Under the pieces are notes generated by a model that was not told the DNA's origin, did not search any database, and worked only from the letters and a program-made list of their open reading frames with translations. From contig JANWUV010000001.1 of NCBI GenBank assembly GCA_025057975.1, forward strand, positions 310,001 through 374,000: a DNA stretch of 64,000 nucleotides, given 5' to 3'. This document shows, piece after piece, positions 42,633 to 53,272 of the stretch. The position numbers were made by a program, and so were the translations under genes. Each line of letters begins with the position of its first letter. Positions within the stretch are counted from its first letter, which is position 1. The DNA is from Chloracidobacterium sp. GTDB lineage: Bacteria; Acidobacteriota; Blastocatellia; Chloracidobacteriales; Chloracidobacteriaceae.

Positions 42633-42920
42633 GTGTTTCCAGTATGCTTCCTCCACACGTTGACGATTTTGGGTCTTTTCGCTGGGGCGCTCGCCAGCTT
42701 TTCGTTTGTGTTTCAGGTGTGGCGGAGTTGGCGCACGAAGTCCGTCAAGGATGTTTCGGCCGGGATATACATTGTGTTCGCAGCCAGCGTCGTTCTCTGG
42801 CTGACCTATGGGGTGTTGCGTTGTGACGTGGCGTTGATTGTCTGGAACGCGCTTACGCTGGTGTTGTTCATGGTCATCCTGACGCTGAAGTTTCGTTACG
42901 CCCAACGCGCGATAGACTAG
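42633..42920 (+). CDS. SemiSWEET-type sugar transporter
   Basis: The 95-residue protein has three membrane helices in the PQ-loop/SemiSWEET pattern: ILGLFAGALASFSFVFQVW, then RTKSVKDVSAGIYIVFAASV, then LIVWNALTLVLFMVILTLKF. Two copies would form a sugar channel-like transporter. A Val replaces the first-helix Pro-Gln motif found in many members. The start is GTG at 42633, 15 bases after the previous stop. No sugar-metabolism gene is adjacent. Confidence 0.9.
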   Translation: MFPVCFLHTLTILGLFAGALASFSFVFQVWRSWRTKSVKDVSAGIYIVFAASVVLWLTYGVLRCDVALIVWNALTLVLFMVILTLKFRYAQRAID

Positions 42921-43087
42921 AGCAGCTTTCGCATAAGGGTAGCAACGCCCCCGCGAGAATCGCAGCCTGGCGTGCCAACCCGCTACATCTAAAGTGCGCC
43001 GGCAGCCTTCGCAGGGTCTGGGCCAACTTGAATAGGTGGATTGCTCCTTCGACGCTTGGCAGACCCTTCGGAGGCGCTCCGACGGCT

Positions 43088-43927
43088 ATGAAGGATGATT
43101 TGCGCGGTATTGCCGCCCTGACTGTCGTTACGTTTCACGAAGCCCGTAAGCGTAAGGTGCTTCTGGCGGCTTTTGTGTTGGGGTTGCTGTTTCTGGCACT
43201 TTTTGCATGGGGATTCCGCACGACCGTGGTGGAAGCGGCTAGCGTGCCGCCAACCATTCAACGTCTGCAACACAACCTACTGACACTGGCCGGCTTGTAT
43301 GTCGTCAACTTCCTTGTCGCCGTCACGGCCGTGGCGCTGCCCGTGGACACGCTGTCGGGTGATATCGCTTCTGGTGTCGTCCACACGCTGCTGACCAAGC
43401 CGCTGTGCCGGGCGGCGGTTGTCATCGGCAAGTGGCTGGGTTTTCTCGGCTTGCTGACGCTTTACCTGTGTTTCATGGCAGGCGGCGTGTTGCTTGTCGC
43501 CCGCCTGACGGCCGGTTACACGCCGCCCAACGCGCCGGCGGCGCTGGCGGCGATGTGGCTCGGGGGCGTCGTCCTGCTGACGATGACCATCGCTGGCGGG
43601 ACGCGGCTTTCAACCCTCACCAACGGCGTCGTCGTCTTTGGGCTATATGGCGTCGCCTTCATCGGCGGTTGGATGGAACGCATCGGGACGTTGCTCGGCA
43701 ACGCAACGGCGCGCAACTTGGGCATCGCTTCCAGTTTGCTCGTACCAACGGAGGCGATGTGGCAGTACGCGGCGGCGCTTCTTCAACCGACGCTAGCGCG
43801 GCAATTCGGACTGGGGCTGTTTTCCGTGGACTCCACCCCGTCGCCGCTCATGCTTGGCTGGGCTGTTGGATGTGTTCTCGTGAACCTGGCGCTGGCCGTC
43901 TGGTGGTTCGAGCGCCGTGACCTATAA
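43088..43927 (+). CDS. ABC-2 type transporter permease subunit
   Basis: The 279-residue membrane protein has six predicted helices. EARKRKVLLAAFVLGLLFLA resembles the first helix of ABC-2 permeases, and LPVDTLSGDIASGVVHTLLTKPLCRAAVVIGK is the family's amphipathic segment before TM3, written here as positions of about 92-123. VWWFERRDL is the characteristic end. No ATP-binding subunit is encoded next to it, so the partner must be elsewhere. The ATG at 43088 is used; the frame is open to 43028. Confidence 0.85.
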   Translation: MKDDLRGIAALTVVTFHEARKRKVLLAAFVLGLLFLALFAWGFRTTVVEAASVPPTIQRLQHNLLTLAGLYVVNFLVAVTAVALPVDTLSGDIASGVVHTLLTKPLCRAAVVIGKWLGFLGLLTLYLCFMAGGVLLVARLTAGYTPPNAPAALAAMWLGGVVLLTMTIAGGTRLSTLTNGVVVFGLYGVAFIGGWMERIGTLLGNATARNLGIASSLLVPTEAMWQYAAALLQPTLARQFGLGLFSVDSTPSPLMLGWAVGCVLVNLALAVWWFERRDL

Positions 43928-43954
43928 CTGCACGCCGCAAGAGATTTGCCGTGA

Positions 43955-45765
<1,811 letters not shown>

Positions 45766-45956
45766 CCTCTCCTGATTGGTTGCAAATTCCAGCCAAATGG
45801 CCGTTGCACGCTACCCCGCCCCGGCCGTATACCGTGAAAGTTTGCAGCGCATCCCCCTGCGCCGGCTTTGTACGGACGACCGTTGGAAACCGCCGACGTG
45901 TCGCCGCGACGATGGAAAGTCCTGATTGTCAGCGTTTTTTGGAGGAAGTTTGCCTG

Positions 45957-46850
45957 ATGGACGACACTCAGCAGCAAATGCGACTCAAGACCGGCTTGGC
46001 GGAGATGCTCAAAGGCGGCGTCATTATGGATGTCGTCAACGTCGAGCAAGCCCGCATTGCCGAAGAAGCCGGGGCGGTAGCCGTGATGGCCTTGGAGCGC
46101 GTGCCGGCCGACATTCGGCGGGACGGCGGTGTGGCGCGCATGTCGAATCCACGCCTGATTCGCCAAATCATGGAAGCCGTCTCGATTCCGGTGATGGCCA
46201 AGGTGCGCATTGGCCATACGGCCGAAGCACAGGTGCTTGAAGCCCTTGGTGTGGATTTTATTGATGAGTCGGAGGTGCTGACGCCGGCCGACCCCTACCA
46301 CCATATCAACAAATTCGCCTTCCGTGTCCCGTTTGTCTGCGGCGCGACGAATCTCGGCGAGGCGCTGCGGCGAATTGGAGAAGGCGCGGCGATGATTCGG
46401 AGTAAGGGCGAGGCCGGGACTGGCAACATCATTGAGGCGGTGCGGCATTTGCGCGAAATCCGGCGCGACATTCGGTTGCTGACGGTTCTTGACGAAGATG
46501 AGTTGATGGCGGAAGCCAAGCGCCTACAAGCGCCGTATGAGCTGGTGCGCTATGTGGCGCAGCACGGCAAGCTGCCCGTACCGCTTTTCGCCGCCGGTGG
46601 TGTGGCGACCCCAGCTGACGCTGCGCTGTGTATGCAACTGGGGGCGGAAACGGTGTTTGTCGGCTCTGGCATCTTCAAGTCCGATGATCCGGCGCGTTTC
46701 GCCCGCGCCATCGTCAAAGCCGTGACATTTTACCAAGACCCGGCCAAAGTACTGGAGGCCTGCGAGGAAATCGAAGACGGCCAGCCTATGCGCGGGCTGG
46801 CGATTGAGACGCTTCCAGCCGAACAGGTCTTGGCAGCGCGCGGTTGGTAG
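45957..46850 (+). CDS. pdxS: Pyridoxal 5'-phosphate synthase, lyase subunit PdxS
   Basis: The 297-residue TIM-barrel enzyme makes PLP from ribose 5-phosphate, glyceraldehyde 3-phosphate and ammonia. [40 protein letters not shown] and MAKVRIGH with the catalytic Lys are highly conserved, as are [16 protein letters not shown] and [14 protein letters not shown]. Start 45957 fits the family N-terminus and has GGAGG 11 bases upstream; the open frame to 45759 overlaps larB. The glutaminase partner pdxT is not adjacent. Confidence 0.97.
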   Translation: MDDTQQQMRLKTGLAEMLKGGVIMDVVNVEQARIAEEAGAVAVMALERVPADIRRDGGVARMSNPRLIRQIMEAVSIPVMAKVRIGHTAEAQVLEALGVDFIDESEVLTPADPYHHINKFAFRVPFVCGATNLGEALRRIGEGAAMIRSKGEAGTGNIIEAVRHLREIRRDIRLLTVLDEDELMAEAKRLQAPYELVRYVAQHGKLPVPLFAAGGVATPADAALCMQLGAETVFVGSGIFKSDDPARFARAIVKAVTFYQDPAKVLEACEEIEDGQPMRGLAIETLPAEQVLAARGW

Positions 46851-46979
46851 GATTCGCCGAGCGCACGGGACAAAACTTCGCCCGGCGATGGACTTTCAAC
46901 TCGGACGTTGCTTATGCTCCAGTCGCATTGGCAACGTCCTTCTGTTTGTTGCTTATTGTGACCGTTTGCTGCTTCGCTG

Positions 46980-47099
46980 ATGTCGCTACGTGAACTCAAG
47001 ATTGTTCGTGTGACGCCGGTCGGTGCAGCGCCGACCTACAATCTGACGATGCGTGCGCCGCACCACAACTATTTCGTCAACGGCGTCCTGACGGCGAAT
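46980..47099 (+). other. Split-intein C-terminal fragment (IntC) at the head of DnaE-C
   Basis: Residues 1-40 carry the two C-terminal intein blocks: TYNLTM (block F start), then HHNYFVNGVLTAN (block F end and block G). The last residue Asn40 would cyclise, and Ser41 is the +1 nucleophile. The penultimate residue is Ala rather than His, as in the Synechocystis DnaE intein. The extein junction falls before SHS, three residues after the cyanobacterial DnaE site (before CFNKSHS). The fragment is about the length of known IntC halves (35-40 residues). Confidence 0.87.
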
Positions 47100-48296
47100 A
47101 GTCACTCGGTCTGCTACGGCATCCTTGCCTACCGGACGGCGTACCTCAAAGCGCATTACCCGGCGCACTTTTGGGCCGCTGTCCTGACGAATGAACTCAG
47201 CGACAGCGACAAGGTGGCGCGCTACCTTGAGAGTGCACGCGCACAAGGCGTTGAGATTTTGCCGCCCGATGTCAACGTCAGCCAGCATGGCTTTACGGTG
47301 ACGGAAGGCAAAATTCGCTTTGGATTGATGGCCATCAAGGGACTTGGCGAAGCGACAGTGGACGCCATCCTTGATGCCCGTGAACAACAAGGACCGTTCA
47401 GGTCGCTCTTTCATTTCACTGAGCGGGTTGACCCCAAAGCTCTCAATCGGCGTGTCTTGGAAAGCCTTGTGAGGTCTGGCGCGTTTGACGGTCTTCCGGG
47501 CACGCGCGCCCAGAAGTTCGCTGCCATTGACGCCGCACTTGAACATGGCGCACGGGCGCACCGGGATGCAGCCGCCGGTCAAGTCTCGCTGTTTGATGGA
47601 CTCACTGGTGACACAGCCCAGGCGCTGGAGACGGCGCTGCCGAATGTTCCTGACTGGACACCTAAAGAAAGCCTTGCTGGTGAAAAGGCGACGTTAGGGT
47701 TTTACCTTACTGGGCATCCGTTGGCTGCGTTCCGTGAAACCTTGAAAAGCCTCAAAAGCCTTTCCTGTGCGCAACTTGCAGAGCAGAACTCCGGCGATGA
47801 GGTGCGTGTCGGCGGCATCGTCAGCAACTTTACGGTGAAGAATACAAAAAAGGGCGAACGCTTTGCTGTTTTCAGCCTTGAAGATGAAACCGGCGGGATT
47901 GAAGTCATTGCGTGGCCGGAAACGTTCAGACGACTTGGCGACAAGGTACAAGACGACGCAGCGATTCTTGTCACCGGTCGCTTGGAACTTGAAGACGGCG
48001 TACCGACACGGCTTATCGCCGAAGCAGCCGAACCGCTCGAAGGCCTGCGCGAACGTCAGGCACGAAGTGTGACGATTCGCCTGCCAGCGACGGCGCTCGA
48101 CACGGCGCGAGTTGAAAAACTTTGCGAGGTCATTGACCAGCATCGTGGGGAGCGCCCCCTCATGTTTATTGTGCGTTTGCCTTCCGGCATGGAAGCTACA
48201 CTTCGCGCACATCGCGCCTTTGACGTACGCCCTTCACCAGAGCTACTTGAGGCTTTGCAAGCGGCTCTTCCGGATTGCATCATTGAACTTCAGTGA
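46980..48296 (+). CDS. dnaE: DNA polymerase III alpha, C-terminal half fused to an N-terminal C-intein (split dnaE)
   Basis: The 438-residue product begins with about 40 residues of intein C-terminal half (see 46980-47099), then from Ser41 continues as DnaE: SHSVCYGILAYRTAYLKAHY, PDVNVSQHGFTVTEGKIRFG, GLMAIKGLGEATVDAIL, the OB domain (VRVGGIVSNFTVKNTKKG, then FSLEDETGGIEVIAWPE) and the C-terminal domain. The PHP and palm domains are absent. An in-frame TGA at 46959-46961 and the complete pdxS gene just upstream show that the split is physical. Function therefore requires an N-terminal DnaE-intein half encoded elsewhere, joined by trans-splicing. No clear ribosome-binding site precedes the ATG. 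Confidence 0.9.
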   Translation: MSLRELKIVRVTPVGAAPTYNLTMRAPHHNYFVNGVLTANSHSVCYGILAYRTAYLKAHYPAHFWAAVLTNELSDSDKVARYLESARAQGVEILPPDVNVSQHGFTVTEGKIRFGLMAIKGLGEATVDAILDAREQQGPFRSLFHFTERVDPKALNRRVLESLVRSGAFDGLPGTRAQKFAAIDAALEHGARAHRDAAAGQVSLFDGLTGDTAQALETALPNVPDWTPKESLAGEKATLGFYLTGHPLAAFRETLKSLKSLSCAQLAEQNSGDEVRVGGIVSNFTVKNTKKGERFAVFSLEDETGGIEVIAWPETFRRLGDKVQDDAAILVTGRLELEDGVPTRLIAEAAEPLEGLRERQARSVTIRLPATALDTARVEKLCEVIDQHRGERPLMFIVRLPSGMEATLRAHRAFDVRPSPELLEALQAALPDCIIELQ

Positions 48297-48817
48297 CCTG
48301 TTCCCGGAGGGCGTTGATCACGGCGCGGTTGGAAGAAGGGACTCCAGTAACGACCTAAGCCGAGCTTGCCGCCGTCGCATCGGTTGGTGGCGCGCCGGAC
48401 AGTCCTGACTTTTGCCGAAGTGTTGGCGCTCGACCTCTCTTGCTGGAGCCAGCATTCCCACTACAGATGGCGTTCCCTTGGAAAGCGTCTGGATCGCCTG
48501 CAAAACCTGCCTCGACGATTGTCTGGGCGGCGCTGGCGTGGGCGGTATTGAGGCGGTGGAACGAGACGGGCAAGAGGCCGCGGCGTGAGCAGCTTGCGGC
48601 TGGTTGGGCAAGTGGAAGGGGAGTCTCACAGGGTGGCGAGCGGTGGTTGCGGTTGTGTACGCGGCGGGTCAGTTTGCGCCAGCAGCGGCGGAAGTGGGAC
48701 GTATTCGTGCGGAAGCGGCTGAAACGCAGCTGCAGGTGAGAGAGTGCGAGCGGCGGGCCTTGAAACTAGAGCATTTGTGCACGTTGCCGGAAAGTCCAAT
48801 CCTTGACAGGCCGCAAA
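48297..48817. other. Unassigned stretch downstream of dnaE-C
   Basis: This stretch of 521 bases holds only short overlapping frames, the longest rightward one at 48604-48879 (91 codons) running antisense into the next gene. Translations are rich in Arg, Trp and Ala with no recognisable domain. It may be a decayed gene; I see no repeats at its ends and no RNA. Confidence 0.4.
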
Positions 48818-49714
48818 TCACCCCAAGGCTTTATTTGACGCCGACTCAGGCAGCCAAAGAACTCCCTTCCTTGGAATAGTAATCTGGCTTGGTTGAAGAC
48901 CAACCTCAAATGAATCACAGGCCGACGCAGCTTCAAGGCAACGAGTGCATAAGGCGTTTAACTGCCGACGAACATCCGCTTCGATGTGTAGCAGCGTTTC
49001 GTGAAGGTCTGGGTCACTCACCACCTGGCTCAACGGCTGGTTGTCTTCGGCAGTGACAACCAATCGCTCGCCGCTCGAAAAGAGCGCCTCAAGACGATTC
49101 ACCGAAGAAAAAAATTCCTGCCGTCGGTTATTCACAATTTCATTGAGTTTGGCTTCCGGGAGATTTCTGGCAAGTCCCTTTCGCTCGGCCGCCGCTTGTA
49201 CTTGCAATAGCTTGAGGTTGACGCGCGCCGTTAGCGCCGTCAGTTCATCTTCAATCGTGTCGGCGGCCGACTCGGCCAGTCGCCTGATGAAGCTTTCCCG
49301 CGTTTCCCCAACTTCGGAAAAGGCGTCAAACTGCCGGTTAAACCACAGCCGGAGCTTCTCACGTCGCGCCAGCCAATCCACGAGTTCTTCTACGTGGCCC
49401 GATAATGCCGCGTCATCCAACAAGCATCCGTGCAACTGGTAAGGGAGTTCACGCGGCGGCGACTTCCACAGCCGATCCTCCGTCAAACCGGAGGGGTCAA
49501 GCGGCGGATGCTCCCAGTCAGGGCTACCCTCACCGCGCGGAACCCAGGCTAGAAACCGTCGCTCTTCCGTGTGTTTGAGCCGCGCCCGTAGGCTGTGAAA
49601 CTTCAGGCTGCATTCGACCAACCACGCCGGCCGGTAGCCGTCGGCCGTATCCGGTACGGGGGCAAGCCAGTACTGCGGCACATTGAGGGTTGGCGGCGAC
49701 AACAACGTCGTCAT
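48818..49714 (-). CDS. Uncharacterised protein resembling the C-terminal part of HerA-like ATPases
   Basis: The 298-residue protein starts MTTLLSPPTLNVPQYWLAPV and YRPAWLVECSLKFHS. The centre is a long helical, Glu/Ala/Arg-rich region (about 130-200, SAADTIEDELTALTARVNLK) and the end reads KGVLWLPE. That order recalls the region after the ATPase domain in some HerA/FtsK-like bacterial proteins, but no Walker motifs are present here. It may be a stand-alone subunit or unrelated. It follows argS by 39 bases on the same strand. Confidence 0.6.
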   Translation of the reverse strand: MTTLLSPPTLNVPQYWLAPVPDTADGYRPAWLVECSLKFHSLRARLKHTEERRFLAWVPRGEGSPDWEHPPLDPSGLTEDRLWKSPPRELPYQLHGCLLDDAALSGHVEELVDWLARREKLRLWFNRQFDAFSEVGETRESFIRRLAESAADTIEDELTALTARVNLKLLQVQAAAERKGLARNLPEAKLNEIVNNRRQEFFSSVNRLEALFSSGERLVVTAEDNQPLSQVVSDPDLHETLLHIEADVRRQLNALCTRCLEAASACDSFEVGLQPSQITIPRKGVLWLPESASNKALG

Positions 49715-49753
49715 GGCGCTTATATCGGCGGCGGCGCAGGACTACAGCACGCC

Positions 49754-51766
49754 CTACATGCGCTCCGGCGCGTCAATTCCAAGGACGTTCAGCGCCGCGC
49801 GGAGCCGGGTTTCGACCAAACTCACCAACGCAAGCAGAAACGCCCGCCGGACATCGTTGGATTCGTGTCGGATGTTATGCCGATTATAAAACGCGCTAAA
49901 CGCTTGCGCGAGTTGGAAAGCATACTTCGCCACAACGGATGGCTCCAGCGTTTCGGCGGCCTCTGCAAGGGCAACGTCGTAGCGCAATGCCAGCGTCGCC
50001 AACGTCCAGAATTCGTTCGGGCTTTGGCCTTCGTCCCGAAGCCAGTCGTCGAGGCGGCGCAGGTGGTCGCGCAGAACGGCGGCCGGCGCGGCACAATCCA
50101 GACCGGCTTCGCGGAGTTTACGGCGAATGCCCGCCACACGCACCAGTGAGTACACCAAGTACACGCCGGTTTCACCTTGCTCAGCCATTGCATCGGTGAA
50201 ATCAAAGGCGATGAGCGTTGTCCGTGCAAACTTCAGCAGGAAATACCGAGCGGCCGCCACGGCGATCTTGTGGGCAATCGCCCGTTGTTCGGCTTCAGAC
50301 AACGCCGACTGATGCGCTTGGACATGCGCCAGCGCCTTACTTTCTAAACGGTCGAGTAGATCATCGGCCCTGACGCCCAATCCCTTGCGACCGCTCATTG
50401 AGATGAAAGGCCGCCGTCGGTCCTCATCAGAGAGGGTAAAGCCAAGCTCAAGACAACTGGCCGGCGTCAAGGCCACTTTTTCATAAGCGACATGCGCGCT
50501 GGCGGCGATACGGCTTTGTACGTTCGGCGGCGCGACGGCTAAAACCCCACGTTTGACGAACGCTTGGGCGTAACTCTGACCAACGTCAATGACGTTCAAG
50601 TAGGCGACGCCGTGACCAAACGCCGTAGGAGGGGATTCAGCCTTGGACGCAGCCGCGCCACCCATCCAGACGGTATGCCCATCAGGATAGTGATAAAACG
50701 CCCGATAGTGAAAATCACGGTTGAGCAGACCAAGCTTCCAGAGGTGATAGGCAATGTCTTTACCGGTATAGTTCACCGTGCCATTTGAGCGAACAAGGAT
50801 TTTGTCGGCGTCATGTTCGTCGTCGGCCACGGCGGCGGTGTCCTGATCGGCGCGCATCACCCAGCAGCCGGCTCGCCGGCCTTCGGTTTCATAGACGATA
50901 GCGCCAGCCGCTTTGAGCTGCTCGAAGGCGTCCGCCCAGAAGTTCAGGCGTAGAATGGCGCTTTCACAGGGCAACACATCATACTGAACGCCCAGCCGCT
51001 GCATGGTGGCAAGGTGACATCGCACAATACGTTCGGCGATGTGTTCCGCCAGCGCCGCCGCCGCTCCCTCATGTCGCTCGATGGCGTGCAGGACCTCCGC
51101 CCGGAAGCGCAGGCGCGTTTCATCCTCGGCGTACCACGCCCCGACGCGCGCGTAGAGGTCCCAGCACACATCGTCAAACTTGTCGGTTATGGCTTCGACC
51201 TCAGCCAGCGACTTGCCTTCCATGTGCATAAACCCGACGACAACGTCCGCCACCTGAACGCCCGTGTCATCAATGTAGTTGTGTACTTCAACCGTCTCAC
51301 CGACGGCGCGCAAAATCCGCACCAGCGCGTCGCCTAGAACGGCGTTGCGAAGGTGGCCAATGTGGGCGGCTTTGTTGGGATTGACGCTGGTGTGCTCAAC
51401 AATGATTTTGCCGCCGAAGCGCGGCGTCGGTTGCGCCGCCGGCGACTCAAGCGCCGCGAGCAGCGTCTCTGCCCGCCGCAGAAATAAGTTCACGTAACCG
51501 GCGCCGGCGACTTCAATCCGGTCGAAGCTCGTCAATTTGGCGCGCAGTTCTTCAGCCAGCGCCGCCGCGATGTCGCGCGGCGGGCGCTTTTCGCCCGTCG
51601 CCGCTTTGAGACGCTTGGCGATTTCAAACGCCGCCGGTGTCGCCAAATCGCCCATCAGAACGCTAGGCGGAAACTCCACTGCCGCATCCGGTAAAACGAC
51701 ACCAAATCGCCGCTCAGCCGCCGCCTTGACGGCGGCGCGTACTTTTTCTCGTAACGAGTGGAACAT
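49754..51766 (-). CDS. argS: Arginyl-tRNA synthetase
   Basis: The 670-residue class I enzyme charges tRNA-Arg. The N-terminal Add1 domain contains VEFPPSVLMGDLATPAAFEI, the HIGH-type motif is in VNPNKAAHIGHLRNAVLGD, the KMSKS-equivalent loop is SMSGRKGLGVRADDLLDRL, and the DALR anticodon-binding domain ends LNVLGIDAPERM. It is longer than the usual ~560-580 residues, with insertions in the catalytic core. The ATG at 51766 is preferred to the TTG at 51787. Confidence 0.95.
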   Translation of the reverse strand: MFHSLREKVRAAVKAAAERRFGVVLPDAAVEFPPSVLMGDLATPAAFEIAKRLKAATGEKRPPRDIAAALAEELRAKLTSFDRIEVAGAGYVNLFLRRAETLLAALESPAAQPTPRFGGKIIVEHTSVNPNKAAHIGHLRNAVLGDALVRILRAVGETVEVHNYIDDTGVQVADVVVGFMHMEGKSLAEVEAITDKFDDVCWDLYARVGAWYAEDETRLRFRAEVLHAIERHEGAAAALAEHIAERIVRCHLATMQRLGVQYDVLPCESAILRLNFWADAFEQLKAAGAIVYETEGRRAGCWVMRADQDTAAVADDEHDADKILVRSNGTVNYTGKDIAYHLWKLGLLNRDFHYRAFYHYPDGHTVWMGGAAASKAESPPTAFGHGVAYLNVIDVGQSYAQAFVKRGVLAVAPPNVQSRIAASAHVAYEKVALTPASCLELGFTLSDEDRRRPFISMSGRKGLGVRADDLLDRLESKALAHVQAHQSALSEAEQRAIAHKIAVAAARYFLLKFARTTLIAFDFTDAMAEQGETGVYLVYSLVRVAGIRRKLREAGLDCAAPAAVLRDHLRRLDDWLRDEGQSPNEFWTLATLALRYDVALAEAAETLEPSVVAKYAFQLAQAFSAFYNRHNIRHESNDVRRAFLLALVSLVETRLRAALNVLGIDAPERM

Positions 51767-51931
51767 AAGCTTAGGTGGTGTGGGCAATCTCTAAGCCATA
51801 ACGCTACCATTCCAGACGGTGGGCGGCGCAAGGGCGCAAGTCGGCGACCGTCTCGACGCAGGCGCACCTGACGAATAACGTTTGGCTTGCGGTCATACTG
51901 CATAACTTGTCGTGTTCAGGGAGGTTCAACC

Positions 51932-52609
51932 ATGCGCGTTTGGCTGCTTTCGGCCGTCTTGACGGCTGTTGCGCTGCTTAGTTTGCCGGTGACGGCGCAA
52001 CAGCGCCGGCCGGCGCGTCCGACTGCAACACGCCCAACCACGCCGCCGAAGCCGCCTCAACCACTGACGCCGAAGCCAAGCCGGGCGGCGACGCTCTCGG
52101 TGGAGGAACTCAAAAGGGTACGCGCTGTGATTGAGTCAGCGGCCGGGAACATCGTGCTGGAGTTTTTCCCGGAAGTTGCCCCGAACCACGTCCGGAACTT
52201 CCTGCGCTTGGCGGAGCAAGGCTACTACGATGGGACGGAGTTCAATCGCATCGTGAAGGACTTTGTCATTCAGGGCGGCGATCCCGCTAAGTGGCCGGCG
52301 GATAGCCCTAACCGCAAAATTCGGTTTGACACTGGGCCGCTCAAAGCCGAATTCAACGATACGCCGCACGATAGAGGAATTCTTTCGATGGCGCACGGCA
52401 GCGACCCTGACAGTGCGACGACGCATTACTTCATTTGTCTGCGTCGTGCTCCGTCGCTGGATGGCAAGTACACGGCGTTTGGGCGCGTCGTCGAGGGGAT
52501 GGATGTTGTGGACAAAATCGCCCAGACGCCGATTATGCCCGGTACCGACGACAAACCCGCCGAAAGGATTGAGGTGCGGACGATTCGAGTCGTCTATCCA
52601 CAGCAGTGA
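51932..52609 (+). CDS. Cyclophilin-type peptidyl-prolyl isomerase, exported
   Basis: The 225-residue protein has a signal peptide (about 1-22, ending VTAQQ), a Pro/Thr-rich linker to about residue 50, and a cyclophilin domain: IVLEFFPEVAPNHVRNFLRL, YYDGTEFNRIVKDFVIQGGD, GILSMAHGSDPDSATTHYFI and YTAFGRVVEGMDVVDKI. It would isomerise proline bonds in the periplasm. GGGAGG lies 7 bases upstream of the ATG. It is the window's second exported PPIase, beside the parvulin lipoprotein at 498-1016. Confidence 0.94.
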   Translation: MRVWLLSAVLTAVALLSLPVTAQQRRPARPTATRPTTPPKPPQPLTPKPSRAATLSVEELKRVRAVIESAAGNIVLEFFPEVAPNHVRNFLRLAEQGYYDGTEFNRIVKDFVIQGGDPAKWPADSPNRKIRFDTGPLKAEFNDTPHDRGILSMAHGSDPDSATTHYFICLRRAPSLDGKYTAFGRVVEGMDVVDKIAQTPIMPGTDDKPAERIEVRTIRVVYPQQ

Positions 52610-53272
52610 TGTTCTTCGCCGCCCGAAGACAGGGAGCGCATCAACGGCGGCGTGGTCGTCTCATCCACAGGTTAGTCGCCTTCTGCAAGGACGCAGCCGC
52701 TGTATGACGTTCGAGGCGCAGCTCAGAAGTTGCCTTTTCGAAATTGCCCTTTTGTGAAGCAGTGCAAGGGACTCCACATTGTCCGGCTAGCGGCAACTCC
52801 GGCCGATGCTGACCAGAGTAGGCCGCGCGGAGCGTAGGTGCCCTGCCCACTGCGCCAACGAGTGATCCGGTGGCCGGCCACAGCGGGAAAATCCTCGCCG
52901 TTCACCCCAACCACCGCCCCCCACTCGCGCGGCTTGATTCTGTCCAACGTTAGACGGGTTGGGTGCGCCACCCAACAGGAAAGCGTAGGGCGGCGCTATT
53001 GAGCTGCAAGTAGCATATCCCCTTACGAGAAAGCGCCGCACGGCGTTAGCCGTCGGGTATCGTTCCCCATCGGGTGGCGTCAGCGCCAAGGCGTCAGCTT
53101 TTCTAGGCCGAAGTTGAACGAGTCTGTGTCGCCGCGCTGAGAGAAGCGCCTTGGATGAGGATTCCACATGAGCCGCTTGTGAGCGCACGACTGGCGCAGC
53201 TTCGTGAAACACGGTGCGCGCGCGTGCTATGGTTGCCGCTGACTCCCGATTCTGTGTCAGCGGCCGTGTTTC
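52610..53272. other. Long intergenic region upstream of lepA
   Basis: This stretch of 663 bases has no recognised gene. A leftward open frame (52787-53449) overlaps lepA and looks spurious. It contains a perfect 8-bp hairpin, GTTGGGTG/CACCCAAC at 52958-52976 with a 3-base loop and no T-run, and a 9-bp inverted repeat just before lepA (listed separately). An extended -10-like TGCTATGGT sits at 53225-53233. Confidence 0.5.
53235..53264 (+). repeat. 9-bp inverted repeat directly before lepA
   Basis: GCCGCTGAC (53235-53243) and GTCAGCGGC (53256-53264) pair perfectly across a 12-base loop and end 8 bases before the lepA ATG. No Shine-Dalgarno sequence is visible, so the hairpin would occupy the ribosome-landing region. 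Confidence 0.7.

Noticed and set aside
48297-48817. Transposase remnant
   Set aside because: Arg/Trp-rich fragments hinted at an IS4-type tail, but no motif, terminal inverted repeat or target duplication could be seen.
52958-52976. Terminator after the cyclophilin gene
   Set aside because: The 8-bp hairpin is perfect but has only a 3-base loop, no T-run, and lies 350 bases from the stop.
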